Positions 7,782 through 18,093 are shown, counted from the first letter of the stretch. The stretch is 64,000 bases of DNA from J054 sp965223095 (GCA_965223095.1 OZ244979.1:372001-436000), one strand, 5' to 3'. Numbers and translations are program-made. The notes: generated by a model not told the origin, from the sequence alone.

Positions 7782-9455
7782 ATGCCAATCGTCGTCACGG
7801 ATAGGTCGACTTTGAGTCGCATTGCAGTTGGATGCGTCACATTCGGCGCCACCTTAGTGCTGTTCGCGACGGCTGCCGCAGCCGCCAATTTCTGCCCGCC
7901 TGTCTGGAAAGCCGGCACGCTGCCGCAGAACTTCAATCCCGCGTTTATGAAGATCGAAAACTACAACCGCCCGGGTGGCGGCGGGCAGGAAGATTTGGTG
8001 TTCACCAGTTTCTTCAATTCGCAGAAAGATCCAACTGGTACAAGCGTAACTGGATTTTTCGAACGCGATCTCGTCGCGCGTATCCGTGATCTGGAAAACC
8101 TGGACTTCAATACCTACGACCCGAATGCCGATGTAGAGGAATTGACGGATCTCAGTGGGCCACCAAATGTAACCGTCTGGCCGAATGATGGCGTACGCGC
8201 ACCGAATGGTATGCTGCCATTCGAAGGTATGGTTATTTCACAGGGCTTTCATGTAGCGGAAAAAGTTGGACGCCTGAGCATCCTCAATCTTGATGATCCG
8301 ACCTACCCCGAATATATCGTACACCAAAGTACCGGCGGCCCAGCCGGTGACGGCTGTGATTTCGATCCGACAGCACCCAGCAGTCCGCGCTTTTATCATG
8401 AAGTGCAATTCATCGACATGGACGGCGACGCGCTAAAAGATATTGTGACGGTGCGTTCATCGTTTAAGGCTGTAGGTGAAGGCAGCACTTGTTTCTTTAC
8501 CGGTGATCTGGTCTATTTCAAAAATCCGGGTGCGAATCTAGATCCAAACACTGAATGGGAAGAGAAAGTACTCTGGGGCAACCCGTATAAGGGTAATACC
8601 GGCCCAGACATCGGCCTGGATTCCTATGACTTTGAAGGCGACGGCATTCCTGAGATTGTCGCAACCAGATTTTTTGGTCCCAGCAATCGAGCGGGTATCC
8701 GCATTTTCGGCGCACCGGAGGGTCAGCTCTGGAGTGGGGTAGATCCGGATAATGGCATCTTCCCGAGACAACTTCGCATCGCCAGCGCCGCAATATACGG
8801 ACTGCCGTTTCACGTCAAGATCGTCGACCTGAACAAGGATGGAAAAGCGGACGTCCTCGCGACCAACCATCAGCCTGACAACTGTTTCGATGTGACCCAG
8901 GACCCTATTCCCGGACAAGTGCAGGCTTTTGAATACCCCGACGAGGGTGTGTTCTCCGGCCCCTGGACCGGTCATATACTGAAAGATGACATTCGACCGA
9001 ATCCGACGTATCCGGAGCCTGATGCGTTTCCGGGACGACTGGCGCCGGGGCTCGCACTGCCGTTCTGGCCGTTACGCGCATATAAGGGTTACACCAAACC
9101 ATGGATCGTAGTCGGCGGCGATGAAGCCTCGAAAGTTTGGCTACTGGTGCCGAAGTCGCGCAAACCGGGCAATTGGGAATATCTATCTGCGGTGATTTTC
9201 GACATTAACGACACATACGGCGATAACACCACGCAGACGTTGCTTCCGCCAACGGACATCGCTTCCGGCGTATCGATATCGACTATCGGCTTCCCGGCCG
9301 TTCGATACGACTCGCCATCAATGTTCGCGTTCCCAGAAATCTATATACCGGTATTCGAGGGCCGTGAGATACATGTGCTGACGCTGCGGCCAGGCAACAG
9401 CGCCGATCGCGTCCGCTGTCCGTCGGACGGTGCGTTGTCGTGCCCAGCGCCTTAG
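7782..9455 (+). CDS. Secreted FG-GAP/VCBS-like repeat protein
   Basis: A 557-residue exported protein. ATG 7782 is preferred over an upstream GTG (7731) because AAGGGGGAAGG lies directly before it. A long signal peptide ends near AAAAANFCPP. The body contains calcium-loop-like segments typical of FG-GAP/VCBS beta-propellers: DMDGDALKDIVTVRS, DFEGDGIPEIVATRF and DLNKDGKADVLATNH. The function is unknown; surface binding or carbohydrate-related roles are common for such propellers. It diverges from the PEP-CTERM-like gene across 206 bp, and the two may act together at the cell surface. The direct repeats at 9455-9546 begin at its stop codon. Confidence 0.78.
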   Translation: MPIVVTDRSTLSRIAVGCVTFGATLVLFATAAAAANFCPPVWKAGTLPQNFNPAFMKIENYNRPGGGGQEDLVFTSFFNSQKDPTGTSVTGFFERDLVARIRDLENLDFNTYDPNADVEELTDLSGPPNVTVWPNDGVRAPNGMLPFEGMVISQGFHVAEKVGRLSILNLDDPTYPEYIVHQSTGGPAGDGCDFDPTAPSSPRFYHEVQFIDMDGDALKDIVTVRSSFKAVGEGSTCFFTGDLVYFKNPGANLDPNTEWEEKVLWGNPYKGNTGPDIGLDSYDFEGDGIPEIVATRFFGPSNRAGIRIFGAPEGQLWSGVDPDNGIFPRQLRIASAAIYGLPFHVKIVDLNKDGKADVLATNHQPDNCFDVTQDPIPGQVQAFEYPDEGVFSGPWTGHILKDDIRPNPTYPEPDAFPGRLAPGLALPFWPLRAYKGYTKPWIVVGGDEASKVWLLVPKSRKPGNWEYLSAVIFDINDTYGDNTTQTLLPPTDIASGVSISTIGFPAVRYDSPSMFAFPEIYIPVFEGREIHVLTLRPGNSADRVRCPSDGALSCPAP

Positions 9456-9546
9456 TGCAGGACTATCCGGACACCCACAATAACTGGGCGCAATAACCAG
9501 GTGCAGGACTATCCGGACACCCACAATAACTGGGCGCAATAACCAG
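9455..9546 (+). repeat. 46-bp tandem direct repeat left of the transposase
   Basis: Two identical 46-bp units (9455-9500 and 9501-9546) share the core GGACTATCCGGACACCCA followed by CAATAACTGGGCG. The first overlaps the last base of the preceding stop codon. Inverted relatives occur on the other side of the transposase gene (10691-10862), and a plus-strand relative occurs at 6549. Confidence 0.9.
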
Positions 9547-9604
9547 GCGAACAGACAAAAATTACCCCCTGCCTTGCAAGTTGCAGGCAGATTATCCTGC
9601 CTGC

Positions 9605-10543
9605 ATGACCCTGCCTCGCCGCGTGCTCATCGACCCACAGCAAACGCCGTATTACCACTGTGTGAGCCGCTGTGTCCGGCGCGCCTTTCTATGCGGCGAA
9701 GATCGACTTACGGGTAAGAACTTCAACCACCGCCGCGGCTGGATCGAGGCGCGCCTGCAGCGCTTGGCGACAATCTTCGCCATCGATTTGTGCGCCTACG
9801 CGGTGATGAGCAACCACTATCACGTGGTCCTACACATCAATACCCCCCAGCAGCAAAGTTGGTCGGATACGCAGGTCATAGCGCGCTGGCAACAGCTGTA
9901 CCGAATCCCCGACTGGTTGGCACAGGCAAACGCCGATGATCCCCGCCGCCGTGCGCTGTTGTCGCTGTGGCGTGAACGCTTGGGCAGTATCAGCTGGTAC
10001 ATGAAATGCATCAATGAACCCCTGGCGCGCATGGCCAATGCTGAGGACGGCTGCAAGGGCCGGTTCTGGGAAGGCCGATTTAAGTCCCAGGCGCTACTGG
10101 ATGACGCCGCCGTGCTCAAGGTGATGGCCTATGTGGACTTGAATCCGATCCGGGCACAGTTAGCACCGACCCCGGAGCAGTCCGACCACACCTCGATTCA
10201 GGCGCGCCTGCAGCGCCGTGCTTGCCGCTTGGCACCGATGGCCGATGCACCAACCCGCGCCGAGCCAGCAGACGGGTCTGGCAGTTTTCAGCTCCCGATC
10301 ACGACGCACGATTACGGTGTTTTCGTCGACACCCTGGGTCGGCAGTTACAGCATGGCAAATGTGGCCAGATCGATAACGAACTGCCGCTAATCTGGCAAC
10401 GCTTAGCACCGGCGGGTGGGTGGTTGGACGAGTTGCGTCACTTGGCCAGCCGTTACTGTCGGGCGATTGGCAACCGCGTTGCATTAGCGGCCTACCGGGA
10501 TGCACTTGGCCAGCAGCGTTTACGGGGTGTTGCCCAAGCATGA
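9605..10543 (+). CDS. REP-associated tyrosine transposase (Y1/HUH family)
   Basis: A 312-residue protein of the Y1_Tnp (IS200-like) family, REP-associated (RAYT) type. N-terminal PRRVLIDPQQTPYYHCVSRC is typical of this group. The metal-binding HUH motif is HYH in AVMSNHYHVVLHI, and the likely nucleophile tyrosine is in VMAYVDLNPIRA. The C-terminal extension of about 110 residues is unrecognised. The ATG at 9605 directly follows a perfect hairpin (arms GCAGGCAG 9583-9590 and CTGCCTGC 9597-9604) and has no visible ribosome-binding site; a TTG at 9581 is an alternative start. Short repeats in opposite orientation flank the gene, as expected if it processes them as single-stranded DNA. RAYTs are often domesticated rather than mobile. 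Confidence 0.88.
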   Translation: MTLPRRVLIDPQQTPYYHCVSRCVRRAFLCGEDRLTGKNFNHRRGWIEARLQRLATIFAIDLCAYAVMSNHYHVVLHINTPQQQSWSDTQVIARWQQLYRIPDWLAQANADDPRRRALLSLWRERLGSISWYMKCINEPLARMANAEDGCKGRFWEGRFKSQALLDDAAVLKVMAYVDLNPIRAQLAPTPEQSDHTSIQARLQRRACRLAPMADAPTRAEPADGSGSFQLPITTHDYGVFVDTLGRQLQHGKCGQIDNELPLIWQRLAPAGGWLDELRHLASRYCRAIGNRVALAAYRDALGQQRLRGVAQA

Positions 10544-10862
10544 TGACTGACCGGCGGGCGCCTGTGCACGGCGCTTGGTGTGTTGCTATTTAACTCGGTT
10601 CAGCAGGGCTAAATTAGCGAAACTTCATGCCTTTTTCGCACCGTTGACATCGTTCTAGCGCTCGCGGCCTACGAGTGGCTAGCATTCGGTACTATTTTGA
10701 GTGTCCCAATTCCTAGTCCTCGACACCACACGCAACGAGCCAAATTTAGCGCCACTTTTTCCTCGCCGTTGCAATCGTTTTGAATTACGTCGCGTGGTAA
10801 ACGGCAAGCACTATTATGCGTGTCCTGATTCCTACTAGTTTGAGTGTCCTAACTCCTAATCC
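10544..10862. repeat. Degenerate tandem repeats right of the transposase
   Basis: This otherwise gene-free stretch holds three copies of the flanking repeat in inverted orientation: ACTATTTTGAGTGTCCCAAT (from 10691), ACTATTATGCGTGTCCTGAT (from 10810) and GAGTGTCCTAACTCCTAATC (from 10842). The first two sit at the ends of longer units of roughly 100-115 bp (about 10607-10720 and 10736-10836) that share GCTAAATTAGCG/GCCAAATTTAGCG and CGCACCGTTG/CGCCGTTGCA segments. The third copy overlaps the last bases of rplQ. Confidence 0.65.
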
Positions 10863-11236
10863 TTAGCAGGCTCAGCTTCAGGTTGATCCAGCAATTGCAC
10901 TATGGCCATGGGAGCGGAATCACCGGGCCGGAAACCATTTTTCAAGATGCGCAGGTAACCACCCGGGCGCTCCTTAAAACGGGGGCCCAATTCTGCAAAC
11001 AGCTTGCCGACGACTTCTTTGTCGCGTAGCCGGTCAAATGCCTGGCGGCGGTGAGCCACGCCATCCAGTTTGGCCAAAGTGATCAGTGGCTCGACAACTC
11101 GCCGCAGCTCTTTAGCTTTCGGCAGGGTCGTCCGAATCGTCTCATGACGAATCAGTGACGCGGCCATGTTCCGGTACATGGCTTTGCGATGACTGCTCTT
11201 GCGGCCAAGGCTACGGCCTGATTTTTGGTGTCGCAT
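10856..11236 (-). CDS. rplQ: 50S ribosomal protein L17
   Basis: A 126-residue L17 that begins [20 protein letters not shown], the family N-terminus. It binds 23S rRNA near the exit-tunnel end of the large subunit. It is the last gene of the alpha operon, 57 bp after rpoA. No T-rich terminator follows; instead the transposon-linked repeats begin within its last codons, so the usual operon end may have been altered by insertion. Confidence 0.97.
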   Translation of the reverse strand: MRHQKSGRSLGRKSSHRKAMYRNMAASLIRHETIRTTLPKAKELRRVVEPLITLAKLDGVAHRRQAFDRLRDKEVVGKLFAELGPRFKERPGGYLRILKNGFRPGDSAPMAIVQLLDQPEAEPAKD

Positions 11237-11293
11237 GTCTAGCTATCCTATATGCACCGGCTCCCGCGCCAGCGCAGTCCAATTTCCAAGCCC

Positions 11294-12298
11294 CTAGGCG
11301 GCCTGATCACCATCGTGGACCGCCAGGCTCGGTGGCGGCCAATTTTCCACCCGCATTCCCAGAGCAAGGCCGTGACTTTCCAAGACTTCCTTGATCTCAG
11401 TCAAAGATTTCTTGCCAAGATTGGGTGTCCTAAGTAACTCGACTTCGGTGCGCTGAATCAGATCGCCAATGTAGTTGATGTTTTCCGCCTTCAGGCAGTT
11501 GGCCGAACGCACGGTAAGTTCCAATTCGTCAACTGGCCGTAACAACAACGGATCGACCTGCGTATCGCTAGCGCCAGCACTGGTTTGATCTTCGCCCTGT
11601 AGATCGACAAAGACTTCAAGTTGATCTTTAAGAATCGCCCCGGCGCGGCGAATCGCTTCTTCGGGATCTATCGTGCCGTTGGTCTCAACATCGAGATTCA
11701 GCTTGTCCAAATCCGTGCGTTGCTCTACGCGGGCCGCCTCGACGTTGTAAGTCACACGTCGAATGGGGCTAAAGGACGCGTCCAAACGCAGGCGGCCGAT
11801 GGTCGGGCTCTGGTCTTCTGTATTTTGCGGCTGCGTGGCTGGGCGATAGCCACGGCCTCGCTCAACCGTGAGCACCATTCTGAGATCCCCCGCACTGGTC
11901 AAATTAGCAATGACCAGATCAGGATTAACCACTTCCACGTCATGATCTCGGCTGATATCGCCGGCCGTGACCGGACCGGGACCTTTCTTCGACAAAGTCA
12001 GCTCGGCACGATCGCGTGAATGCATCCGCAGCGCCACATCTTTGAGGTTCAATAGAATTTCGACCACATCCTCTTGAACGCCCTCTATGCTGGTGTACTC
12101 ATGAAGCACGCCGTCAATCTCGGCCTCCACGATTGCCGCACCGGGCATGCTGGACAACAGAACCCGGCGCAGGGCATTACCCAGAGTGTGGCCAAAACCA
12201 CGCTCAAAGGGCTCGATAATAATTCGAGCTCGGGTTGCGCTCTCTGGTTGTACGCGGACGCTACGGGGCTTTAAAAAATCGCTGATGGATTCCTGCAT
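11294..12298 (-). CDS. rpoA: RNA polymerase alpha subunit
   Basis: A 334-residue alpha subunit that nucleates assembly of beta and beta' and contacts promoter UP elements and activators. [14 protein letters not shown] at 12298 is taken as the start; the frame extends 26 codons further upstream but that part overlaps the end of rpsD. The N-terminal domain includes [20 protein letters not shown], and the C-terminal domain carries the two helix-hairpin-helix segments [14 protein letters not shown] and [17 protein letters not shown]. It lies 19 bp after rpsD in the alpha operon. Confidence 0.98.
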   Translation of the reverse strand: MQESISDFLKPRSVRVQPESATRARIIIEPFERGFGHTLGNALRRVLLSSMPGAAIVEAEIDGVLHEYTSIEGVQEDVVEILLNLKDVALRMHSRDRAELTLSKKGPGPVTAGDISRDHDVEVVNPDLVIANLTSAGDLRMVLTVERGRGYRPATQPQNTEDQSPTIGRLRLDASFSPIRRVTYNVEAARVEQRTDLDKLNLDVETNGTIDPEEAIRRAGAILKDQLEVFVDLQGEDQTSAGASDTQVDPLLLRPVDELELTVRSANCLKAENINYIGDLIQRTEVELLRTPNLGKKSLTEIKEVLESHGLALGMRVENWPPPSLAVHDGDQAA

Positions 12299-12317
12299 TG
12301 GGGGAGTCCTCTCCTGC

Positions 12318-12941
12318 TTACTTCGAGTAAAGCTCGACGACAAGGTTTTCGTTGATGTCGGGCAGAATATCTTCACGTTCGGGCAATGCTTTTAGCACGC
12401 CGCTCATGCTGGGTTCATCGACCTGCACCCACTCGGGCCAACCGACTTGGCCCGCGATGCTTAGGGCATTTTTGATGCGAAGTTGGCTGCGCGAGCGCTC
12501 ACGAACTTCGATCTTGTCACCGGCTGTTACCTGGTACGACGGAATACTAACGACTTTGTCGTTAACGGTGATGGCTTTATGCGAGACCAATTGCCGCGCC
12601 TCGGAACGTGTAACGGCAAAACCCATTCGGTATACCGTATTATCCAAGCGACCCTCGAGTAAGCGCAGCAAATTTTCGCCGGTGGAGCCTTTCTGCTGAG
12701 CGGCCCGCTTATAATAACCCCGGAACTGCCGCTCCAGCACGCCATACATACGGCGCAGCTTCTGCTTTTCACGCAACTGCAAACCATAGTCCGACATACG
12801 CGGACGCCGCTTGCTTTGCGATTGTCCCGGGGGCGTTTCCAGCTTGCACTTCGCGTCTAAAGGCTTCACACCACTCTTTAAGAAGAGATCGGTGCCTTCG
12901 CGGCGAGACAGCTTACATTTCGGTCCTAAATACCTGGCCAT
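12318..12941 (-). CDS. rpsD: 30S ribosomal protein S4
   Basis: A 207-residue S4, a primary 16S rRNA binder. It starts [20 protein letters not shown] and has the S4 RNA-binding domain ([20 protein letters not shown]) near residues 97-160. In enterobacteria S4 represses the alpha operon by binding a pseudoknot around the rpsM start; no equivalent was identified here by eye. It follows rpsK by 11 bp. Confidence 0.98.
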   Translation of the reverse strand: MARYLGPKCKLSRREGTDLFLKSGVKPLDAKCKLETPPGQSQSKRRPRMSDYGLQLREKQKLRRMYGVLERQFRGYYKRAAQQKGSTGENLLRLLEGRLDNTVYRMGFAVTRSEARQLVSHKAITVNDKVVSIPSYQVTAGDKIEVRERSRSQLRIKNALSIAGQVGWPEWVQVDEPSMSGVLKALPEREDILPDINENLVVELYSK

Positions 12942-12952
12942 GTTCTAAAACC

Positions 12953-13339
12953 TCAGACTCGGCGCTTCTTGGGCGGACGGCAGCCGTTGTGGGGAATGGG
13001 TGTTACATCTTCGATATTGGTGATGCGAAAGCCACAAGCGTTCAACGAACGAACGGCAGACTCCCGGCCCGGCCCCGGCCCCTGCACACGAACTTCCAGA
13101 TTCTTCATCCCGGCGATGTCTTGCGCGGCGCGGCCGGCCTTCTCGGCCGCCACCTGCGCGGCGAAGGGCGTACTTTTTCTCGAGCCCCGAAAACCGCAAC
13201 CGCCGGCAGTCGCCCAAGACACCGCATTACCTTGGCGATCGGTAATGGTAATAATCGTGTTGTTAAAAGAAGCGTATACATGAGCAATCCCTTCCGGTAA
13301 TTGCTTCTTTACCTTCTTTTTTACTTTCTCCTGGGCCAT
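12953..13339 (-). CDS. rpsK: 30S ribosomal protein S11
   Basis: A 128-residue S11 of the small-subunit platform, close to the E-site and the Shine-Dalgarno helix. Conserved segments are [18 protein letters not shown] and the C-terminal [16 protein letters not shown]. It is 20 bp after rpsM and 11 bp before rpsD in the alpha operon. Confidence 0.98.
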   Translation of the reverse strand: MAQEKVKKKVKKQLPEGIAHVYASFNNTIITITDRQGNAVSWATAGGCGFRGSRKSTPFAAQVAAEKAGRAAQDIAGMKNLEVRVQGPGPGRESAVRSLNACGFRITNIEDVTPIPHNGCRPPKKRRV

Positions 13340-13359
13340 AAACTACTACCTAGTACAAA

Positions 13360-13716
13360 TTACTTACGAATGGGGCGACGCGGACCTTTACGAGTCCGCG
13401 CATTAGTGCGCGTGCGCTGGCCCCGTAGCGGCAAGCCGCGGCGATGACGGATACCACGATAGGCACCGAGATCCATTAATCGCTTTACATTCATCGTGAC
13501 TTCGCGACGCAAATCGCCTTCCACCGGATACTTAGCCAAGGCGCCTCGCAAGGCTTCGACCTCCGGCTCACTCAAATCTTTGACCTTAATTTCCGGCGAT
13601 ACACCAGCCGTCGAACAAATGTCTCGCGCCCGAGAATTGCCGATCCCATAAATACTCGTCAAGGCAATCACCACATGCTTCTGCAAGGGGATGTTTATTC
13701 CAGCAATACGCGCCAT
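13360..13716 (-). CDS. rpsM: 30S ribosomal protein S13
   Basis: A 118-residue S13 of the small-subunit head, contacting the P-site tRNA and forming inter-subunit bridges. It starts [19 protein letters not shown] and ends with the basic tail [12 protein letters not shown]. First gene of the alpha operon, 31 bp after rpmJ. No promoter is obvious in that gap, so spc-to-alpha read-through is likely. Confidence 0.98.
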   Translation of the reverse strand: MARIAGINIPLQKHVVIALTSIYGIGNSRARDICSTAGVSPEIKVKDLSEPEVEALRGALAKYPVEGDLRREVTMNVKRLMDLGAYRGIRHRRGLPLRGQRTRTNARTRKGPRRPIRK

Positions 13717-13747
13717 CTAAATCTTCTCCAACAAAGGGGCGATGCAA

Positions 13748-13861
13748 TCAGCCCTGCCGCTGCTTGTGACGGGGGTCGGTACAAATAACGCGGATAACGC
13801 GTTTACGGCGAACAATTTTGCAGTTTCTGCAGATTCGCTTTACCGAGGCTCTTACTTTCAT
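13748..13861 (-). CDS. rpmJ: 50S ribosomal protein L36
   Basis: A 37-residue L36 read directly from the sequence: it begins [15 protein letters not shown] and ends DPRHKQRQG. The zinc-ribbon residues Cys11, Cys14, Cys27 and a histidine are present, so this is the zinc-binding form. It lies 21 bp after secY and 31 bp before rpsM, its standard place at the end of the spc operon. Confidence 0.97.
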   Translation of the reverse strand: MKVRASVKRICRNCKIVRRKRVIRVICTDPRHKQRQG

Positions 13862-13882
13862 ATCACACTCCTACCTAACTAC

Positions 13883-15226
13883 TCAGCGCACCTGCCCAGT
13901 GCGTCCGTAGCCTTTGAGGTTAGCCTTCTTCAATAGGCCATCATATTGATGCGACATCATGTGCGCCTGCAGTTGCGCCATGAAATCCATGGTCACCACA
14001 ACGATAATCAGCAGGGAAGTACCGCCAAAATAGAACGGAACACGCCAATACAAAATCATGAACTCAGGCAGCAAACACACCAAGGTAATGTACAGACCGC
14101 CCCAAAAAGTCAGCTTGGTCAGCACGCCATCAATATAGTCGGCCGTTTGATGCCCGGGCCTAATACCCGGAATAAAAGCGCCGGACTTTTTCAAGTTATC
14201 TGCCGTCTCCCGCGAATTGAATACCAATGCGGTATAGAAGAAGCAGAAAAACATGATCATGGAGGCGTAGATCAAGATATAGATAGGCTGGCCCGGCTGC
14301 AGCTTCGCGGCCACGGTTTGCAACCAACCAAGTCCCTCCATGGTCCCAAACCAACCCGCTATGGTGCCTGGGAACAAGATAATGCTTGACGCAAAAATTG
14401 GCGGAATCACACCCGCCATGTTGATCTTGAAAGGCAGGTGGCTGGATTGCCCGGCATACATGCGCCGGCCTTGCTGGCGTTTTGCATAGTTCACGGTGAT
14501 ACGCCGCTGCCCGCGCTCGATAAACACCACAATGGCGGTCACCACGAGCACAAGAATAATCAGAATCAGCGCCAAGGCTGAAGGCATTTCGCCGGTTTCC
14601 ACCAGCTGCAAGGTTCCGCCAATGGCCGAGGGCAAGCCAGAAATGATGCTCGCCAAAATAATCATCGAGATACCATTGCCGATGCCGCGTTCGGTGATTT
14701 GTTCGCCTAGCCACATCAGGAACACGGTTCCGGTCACCAAAGTTACCGCCGCGGTAAATACAAAGTTAAACCCCGGCGCAATAACAAGGCCTTGGTTTTG
14801 CAAGGCTACGGACGCACCTACCGATTGAAAGCTCGCCAAGAGCACCGTACCGTAACGCGTGTACTGCGTGATCTTGCGGCGCCCGGCCTCGCCTTCCTTC
14901 TTGATCTGCGCCAAGCTCGGCACCACCACACTGGCCATCTGCATAATGATGGAGGACGAGATGTAGGGCATGATGCCCAGGGCAAAAATACTTAGCCGCT
15001 CCAGGGCACCGCCTGAAAACATGTTAAACATGCTGAGGATCGTGCCGGATTGATCCTGGAAGAATTGCTCTAGCGCCTGCGGGTCAATACCGGGTACCGG
15101 AATAAAAGTACCGATCCGGTAGACCACTAAAGCGCCGACCAAAAACAACAGGCGCGCGCGCAGATCAGCGAAGCGACTTGCTTCGCTTAGGGCTGCTGCC
15201 GGATTGACCATCTTGCTTTTTGCCAT
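13883..15226 (-). CDS. secY: Preprotein translocase subunit SecY
   Basis: The 447-residue channel subunit of the Sec translocon, with ten predicted membrane helices. Recognisable parts are the N-terminal [20 protein letters not shown], the plug region [20 protein letters not shown], and the loop [13 protein letters not shown] segment ([15 protein letters not shown]) that contacts SecA or the ribosome. It works with SecE, encoded at 40701-41078. It lies 35 bp after rplO in the spc operon. Confidence 0.98.
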   Translation of the reverse strand: MAKSKMVNPAAALSEASRFADLRARLLFLVGALVVYRIGTFIPVPGIDPQALEQFFQDQSGTILSMFNMFSGGALERLSIFALGIMPYISSSIIMQMASVVVPSLAQIKKEGEAGRRKITQYTRYGTVLLASFQSVGASVALQNQGLVIAPGFNFVFTAAVTLVTGTVFLMWLGEQITERGIGNGISMIILASIISGLPSAIGGTLQLVETGEMPSALALILIILVLVVTAIVVFIERGQRRITVNYAKRQQGRRMYAGQSSHLPFKINMAGVIPPIFASSIILFPGTIAGWFGTMEGLGWLQTVAAKLQPGQPIYILIYASMIMFFCFFYTALVFNSRETADNLKKSGAFIPGIRPGHQTADYIDGVLTKLTFWGGLYITLVCLLPEFMILYWRVPFYFGGTSLLIIVVVTMDFMAQLQAHMMSHQYDGLLKKANLKGYGRTGQVR

Positions 15227-15261
15227 GTTGTTTACGCTGCTACCAACTCGTTACCGCGCGA

Positions 15262-15690
15262 CTAGTCCTCAATGGAACCGCCGGCGGCTTCGATGGCCTG
15301 CCGGGCGCCAGGCGTCACCAGCAAACCCTTGGTCTTAACTGCCTTATCCAATTTTCCTGAAGCAAAAACCTTGGCCTGCTTGCTTTGCATCGCAATCAAT
15401 CCGGCGCGTTTGAGACTCGCCAAATCCACAACATCATCGGGCACGGCGGCGAGTTCGTGTAAACGCACTTCCGCCGTACTGCCGCGCTTTGGCGAGACAA
15501 AACCAATCTTCGGTAAGCGGCGCTGCAATGGCATTTGACCGCCCTCAAAACCGACTTTATGGAATCCGCCCGAGCGCGCGTGCTGCCCCTTGACCCCACG
15601 ACCACAAGTCTTGCCCTGGCCGGCTGAATGACCGCGACCAAATCGCTTGGGCGCCTTGCGGCTTCCCGGCTTTAGATCGTTGAGTTTCAT
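15262..15690 (-). CDS. rplO: 50S ribosomal protein L15
   Basis: A 142-residue L15, a late-assembly large-subunit protein. It begins [20 protein letters not shown] and carries the glycine-rich rRNA-binding extension [19 protein letters not shown]. The start codon overlaps the rpmD stop by one base (TGATG), consistent with translational coupling. Confidence 0.98.
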   Translation of the reverse strand: MKLNDLKPGSRKAPKRFGRGHSAGQGKTCGRGVKGQHARSGGFHKVGFEGGQMPLQRRLPKIGFVSPKRGSTAEVRLHELAAVPDDVVDLASLKRAGLIAMQSKQAKVFASGKLDKAVKTKGLLVTPGARQAIEAAGGSIED

Positions 15691-15878
15691 CAGACTTCTT
15701 CCACCCGCAACAAATAGGAGATCTTATTGACCATGCCGCGATTCTCCGGGGTATCGATGACCTCAACGGTTTGGTGCATGCGTCGCAAGCCAAGTCCGGC
15801 CACGCAAGCCTTATGCGACCGTAAGCGCCCATGACGGCTTTTAATCAGCGTTAGCTTTAATTTATTCGCCTTCGCCAT
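15690..15878 (-). CDS. rpmD: 50S ribosomal protein L30
   Basis: A 62-residue L30 of normal length. It has the family pattern [20 protein letters not shown] followed by [10 protein letters not shown]. It lies 5 bp after rpsE and overlaps rplO by one base. Confidence 0.97.
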   Translation of the reverse strand: MAKANKLKLTLIKSRHGRLRSHKACVAGLGLRRMHQTVEVIDTPENRGMVNKISYLLRVEEV

Positions 15879-15883
15879 GAGTA

Positions 15884-16390
15884 CTACCCCAATATCTCTG
15901 CAACGGTCTTGCCGCGTTTGGCAGCGATTCTTTCCGGCGAGTGCATGCCATAGAGCGCACTAATTGTCGCGCGTACTACGTTGATCGGGTTGCGCGATCC
16001 ATAACTTTTCGCCAATACGTTGCGCACGCCGGCACATTCGAAAACCGCGCGCATGGCACCACCCGCAATGATGCCGGTACCTTCCGATGCCGGTTGCATG
16101 TAAACCTTCGTTGCGCCGTGGCGGCCTACCATTGAGCAATGCAGGGTGTCATTGCGCAACGAGACCTTACGCAAGTTCTTACGCGCAGACTGCATGGCTT
16201 TTTGAATCGCAATGGGCACCTCACGTGCTTTGCCATAGCCGAAGCCAACCCGGCCATCGCCGTCACCCACAACGGTCAGCGCGGTAAAGCCGAATTGCCG
16301 GCCGCCCTTAACTACCTTGGCGACACGATTCACCGTAACCAATTTTTCCAGCAGGTCTTCGGAACCGCCCGCTTGATCAACTCTCGCCAT
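15884..16390 (-). CDS. rpsE: 30S ribosomal protein S5
   Basis: A 168-residue S5 involved in decoding accuracy and mRNA unwinding at the entry site. The N-terminal double-stranded RNA-binding domain contains [17 protein letters not shown], and the C-terminal domain has [20 protein letters not shown]. It lies 13 bp after rplR and 5 bp before rpmD. Confidence 0.98.
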   Translation of the reverse strand: MARVDQAGGSEDLLEKLVTVNRVAKVVKGGRQFGFTALTVVGDGDGRVGFGYGKAREVPIAIQKAMQSARKNLRKVSLRNDTLHCSMVGRHGATKVYMQPASEGTGIIAGGAMRAVFECAGVRNVLAKSYGSRNPINVVRATISALYGMHSPERIAAKRGKTVAEILG

Positions 16391-16403
16391 ACCTAGATCC
16401 TGC

Positions 16404-16760
16404 TTAGAATTCCAATCCGCCTTCGCGCGCGGCTTCTGCCAAGGCCTTCAAACGTCCGTGATAACGAAACCCAGAACGATCGAAAGCAACTTTCTTCACA
16501 CCCGCCGCAGAAGCTTTTTCAGCGATCGCGGTACCAACCGCCACCGCAGCATCCACATTACCGGTCTTACCATCTAGCCCATCGCGTACTGACTTTTGCA
16601 ACGTTGATGCGGCCGCGAGCACCTGCGATCCGTCAGCACTGGTTAGCTGCGCGTATATATGGCGGGGAGTGCGGTGCACCGAGAGACGGGGCACGCCCAG
16701 TTCTCGAATCTTTGCCCGCGTTTTGCGCAACCGCCGCATTCGTCTATGTCTGATCGTCAT
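16404..16760 (-). CDS. rplR: 50S ribosomal protein L18
   Basis: L18 binds 5S rRNA and brings it to the large subunit. ATG 16760 ([17 protein letters not shown]) gives 118 residues, the family length; a longer frame to 16790 runs into the spacer. The core [19 protein letters not shown] is typical. It lies 35 bp after rplF. Confidence 0.97.
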   Translation of the reverse strand: MTIRHRRMRRLRKTRAKIRELGVPRLSVHRTPRHIYAQLTSADGSQVLAAASTLQKSVRDGLDGKTGNVDAAVAVGTAIAEKASAAGVKKVAFDRSGFRYHGRLKALAEAAREGGLEF

Positions 16761-16795
16761 TTTCGCTTTAACCGTTTGTAGCAGCCCCAAGAAAT

Positions 16796-17329
16796 CTACT
16801 TTTTCTTGGCTTCCTTTATAACGACACGCTCATCGCTATAGCGCACACCCTTACCCTTATAGGGTTCGGGCGGCCGATAGCGCCGAATCTCTGCAGCCAC
16901 TTGGCCGACCTTTTGTTTATCCATGCCCTTCACCACCACTTCTGTTTGGCTCGGCGTCTCAATCGAGATGCCTTCGGGAATCGGATAGTCCACCGGGTGT
17001 GAAAAACCCAGGGTAAGATTCAAAGTCTTGCCCTGCGCTTTGGCACGGTAGCCAACCCCGACCAACTCGAGTTTGCGTTCAAAGCCATCCGTCACACCCT
17101 GCACCATGTTGTTGATCAGGGAGCGGGTCGTTCCGGCCATTGCATTCGCCAGCTTTGAGCCAGACCGGGCCGCGACTGAAGCGTTATCGTCGGCCAAGGA
17201 AAGCTCCACTTCGCCATGCAAGGGCATGCTGAGTTCGCCCTTTGGCCCCTTGACCGTCAGCTGCGAGCCAGACTGTTTGAGCTCGACGCCCTTGGGCAAT
17301 GCAACTGGATTATTCGCTACTCTCGACAT
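16796..17329 (-). CDS. rplF: 50S ribosomal protein L6
   Basis: L6 sits near the sarcin-ricin loop. ATG 17329 ([18 protein letters not shown]) gives 177 residues as usual; the 12-codon extension to 17365 overlaps the rpsH stop and is rejected. The C-terminal signature [16 protein letters not shown] is present. It lies 35 bp after rpsH. Confidence 0.98.
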   Translation of the reverse strand: MSRVANNPVALPKGVELKQSGSQLTVKGPKGELSMPLHGEVELSLADDNASVAARSGSKLANAMAGTTRSLINNMVQGVTDGFERKLELVGVGYRAKAQGKTLNLTLGFSHPVDYPIPEGISIETPSQTEVVVKGMDKQKVGQVAAEIRRYRPPEPYKGKGVRYSDERVVIKEAKKK

Positions 17330-17364
17330 GGTTCGCGTTCCGCTGTATCCCTGGCAATTCCCCA

Positions 17365-17763
17365 CTAGGAAACTACGCAGAGCACCTCACCACCAAAACC
17401 TTTACTACGCGCCGCACGATCAGTCATCACACCCTCGGAGGTGGAAACGATGGCAACACCTAAGCCACCCAACACGCTGGGCAACTCATCCTTCTTCTTA
17501 AAAACCCTCAGACCAGGCTTACTGACCCGACGCAAATCATCGATGACGGGCTTACCTTCGAAATAGCGTAGCTCTACCTTTAGCTCCCGCTTGTTACCAG
17601 CCTGGTCTTCTACGTCATAACCGTTGATATAGCCCTCATCCAAAAGCACCTTGGCAATGGCTACTTTCTTCGTCGAAGAAGGCATGCTGACACGCTCCAA
17701 GCCAACATTTTGGCCATTGCGAATGCGCGTCAGCATATCGGCGATGGGGTCGGACATACTCAT
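17365..17763 (-). CDS. rpsH: 30S ribosomal protein S8
   Basis: A 132-residue S8, a central-domain 16S rRNA binder. It starts [18 protein letters not shown] and ends with the motif [20 protein letters not shown]. In E. coli S8 also represses the spc operon at a site near the rplE start; the corresponding site was not verified here. It lies 24 bp after rpsN. Confidence 0.98.
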   Translation of the reverse strand: MSMSDPIADMLTRIRNGQNVGLERVSMPSSTKKVAIAKVLLDEGYINGYDVEDQAGNKRELKVELRYFEGKPVIDDLRRVSKPGLRVFKKKDELPSVLGGLGVAIVSTSEGVMTDRAARSKGFGGEVLCVVS

Positions 17764-17787
17764 GACTATCAGTCTCTCTTGCTAGCG

Positions 17788-18093
17788 CTACCAGCTAGCC
17801 TTGCGTAGGCCAGGCAAGTTGCCAGCCATGGTTTCTTCCCGGAGTTTGTTGCGTCCGAGACCAAATTTTCGGTAGTACCCTTTAGGCCGGCCAGTAATGG
17901 CGCAACGATTACGCAGCCGACTCGGACTGGCATTGCGGGGCAACCGTTGTAATGCCGCAAATGCCGCCTGACGCTCCTCATCTGTACTCTGTGAACTGGC
18001 AATGACACGCTTTATTTCAGCACGCTTTGCGGCATAGCGAGCCACAACCTTGGCGCGCTTGAGCTCCCGTTGCGTCATTGATTTCTTTGCCAT
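17788..18093 (-). CDS. rpsN: 30S ribosomal protein S14 (zinc-free type)
   Basis: A 101-residue S14 of the small-subunit head. It has a single cysteine ([16 protein letters not shown]), so it is the longer zinc-independent form usual in Gammaproteobacteria, with the C-terminal [18 protein letters not shown]. It lies 14 bp after rplE. Confidence 0.98.
   Translation of the reverse strand: MAKKSMTQRELKRAKVVARYAAKRAEIKRVIASSQSTDEERQAAFAALQRLPRNASPSRLRNRCAITGRPKGYYRKFGLGRNKLREETMAGNLPGLRKASW

Noticed and set aside
9455..9546. CRISPR array
   Set aside because: Two adjacent 46-bp direct repeats have no spacers between them and no cas genes nearby.
12299..12376. 26-codon N-terminal extension of rpoA
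   Set aside because: It overlaps the rpsD 3' end and lacks homology; the family start is the Met at 12298.
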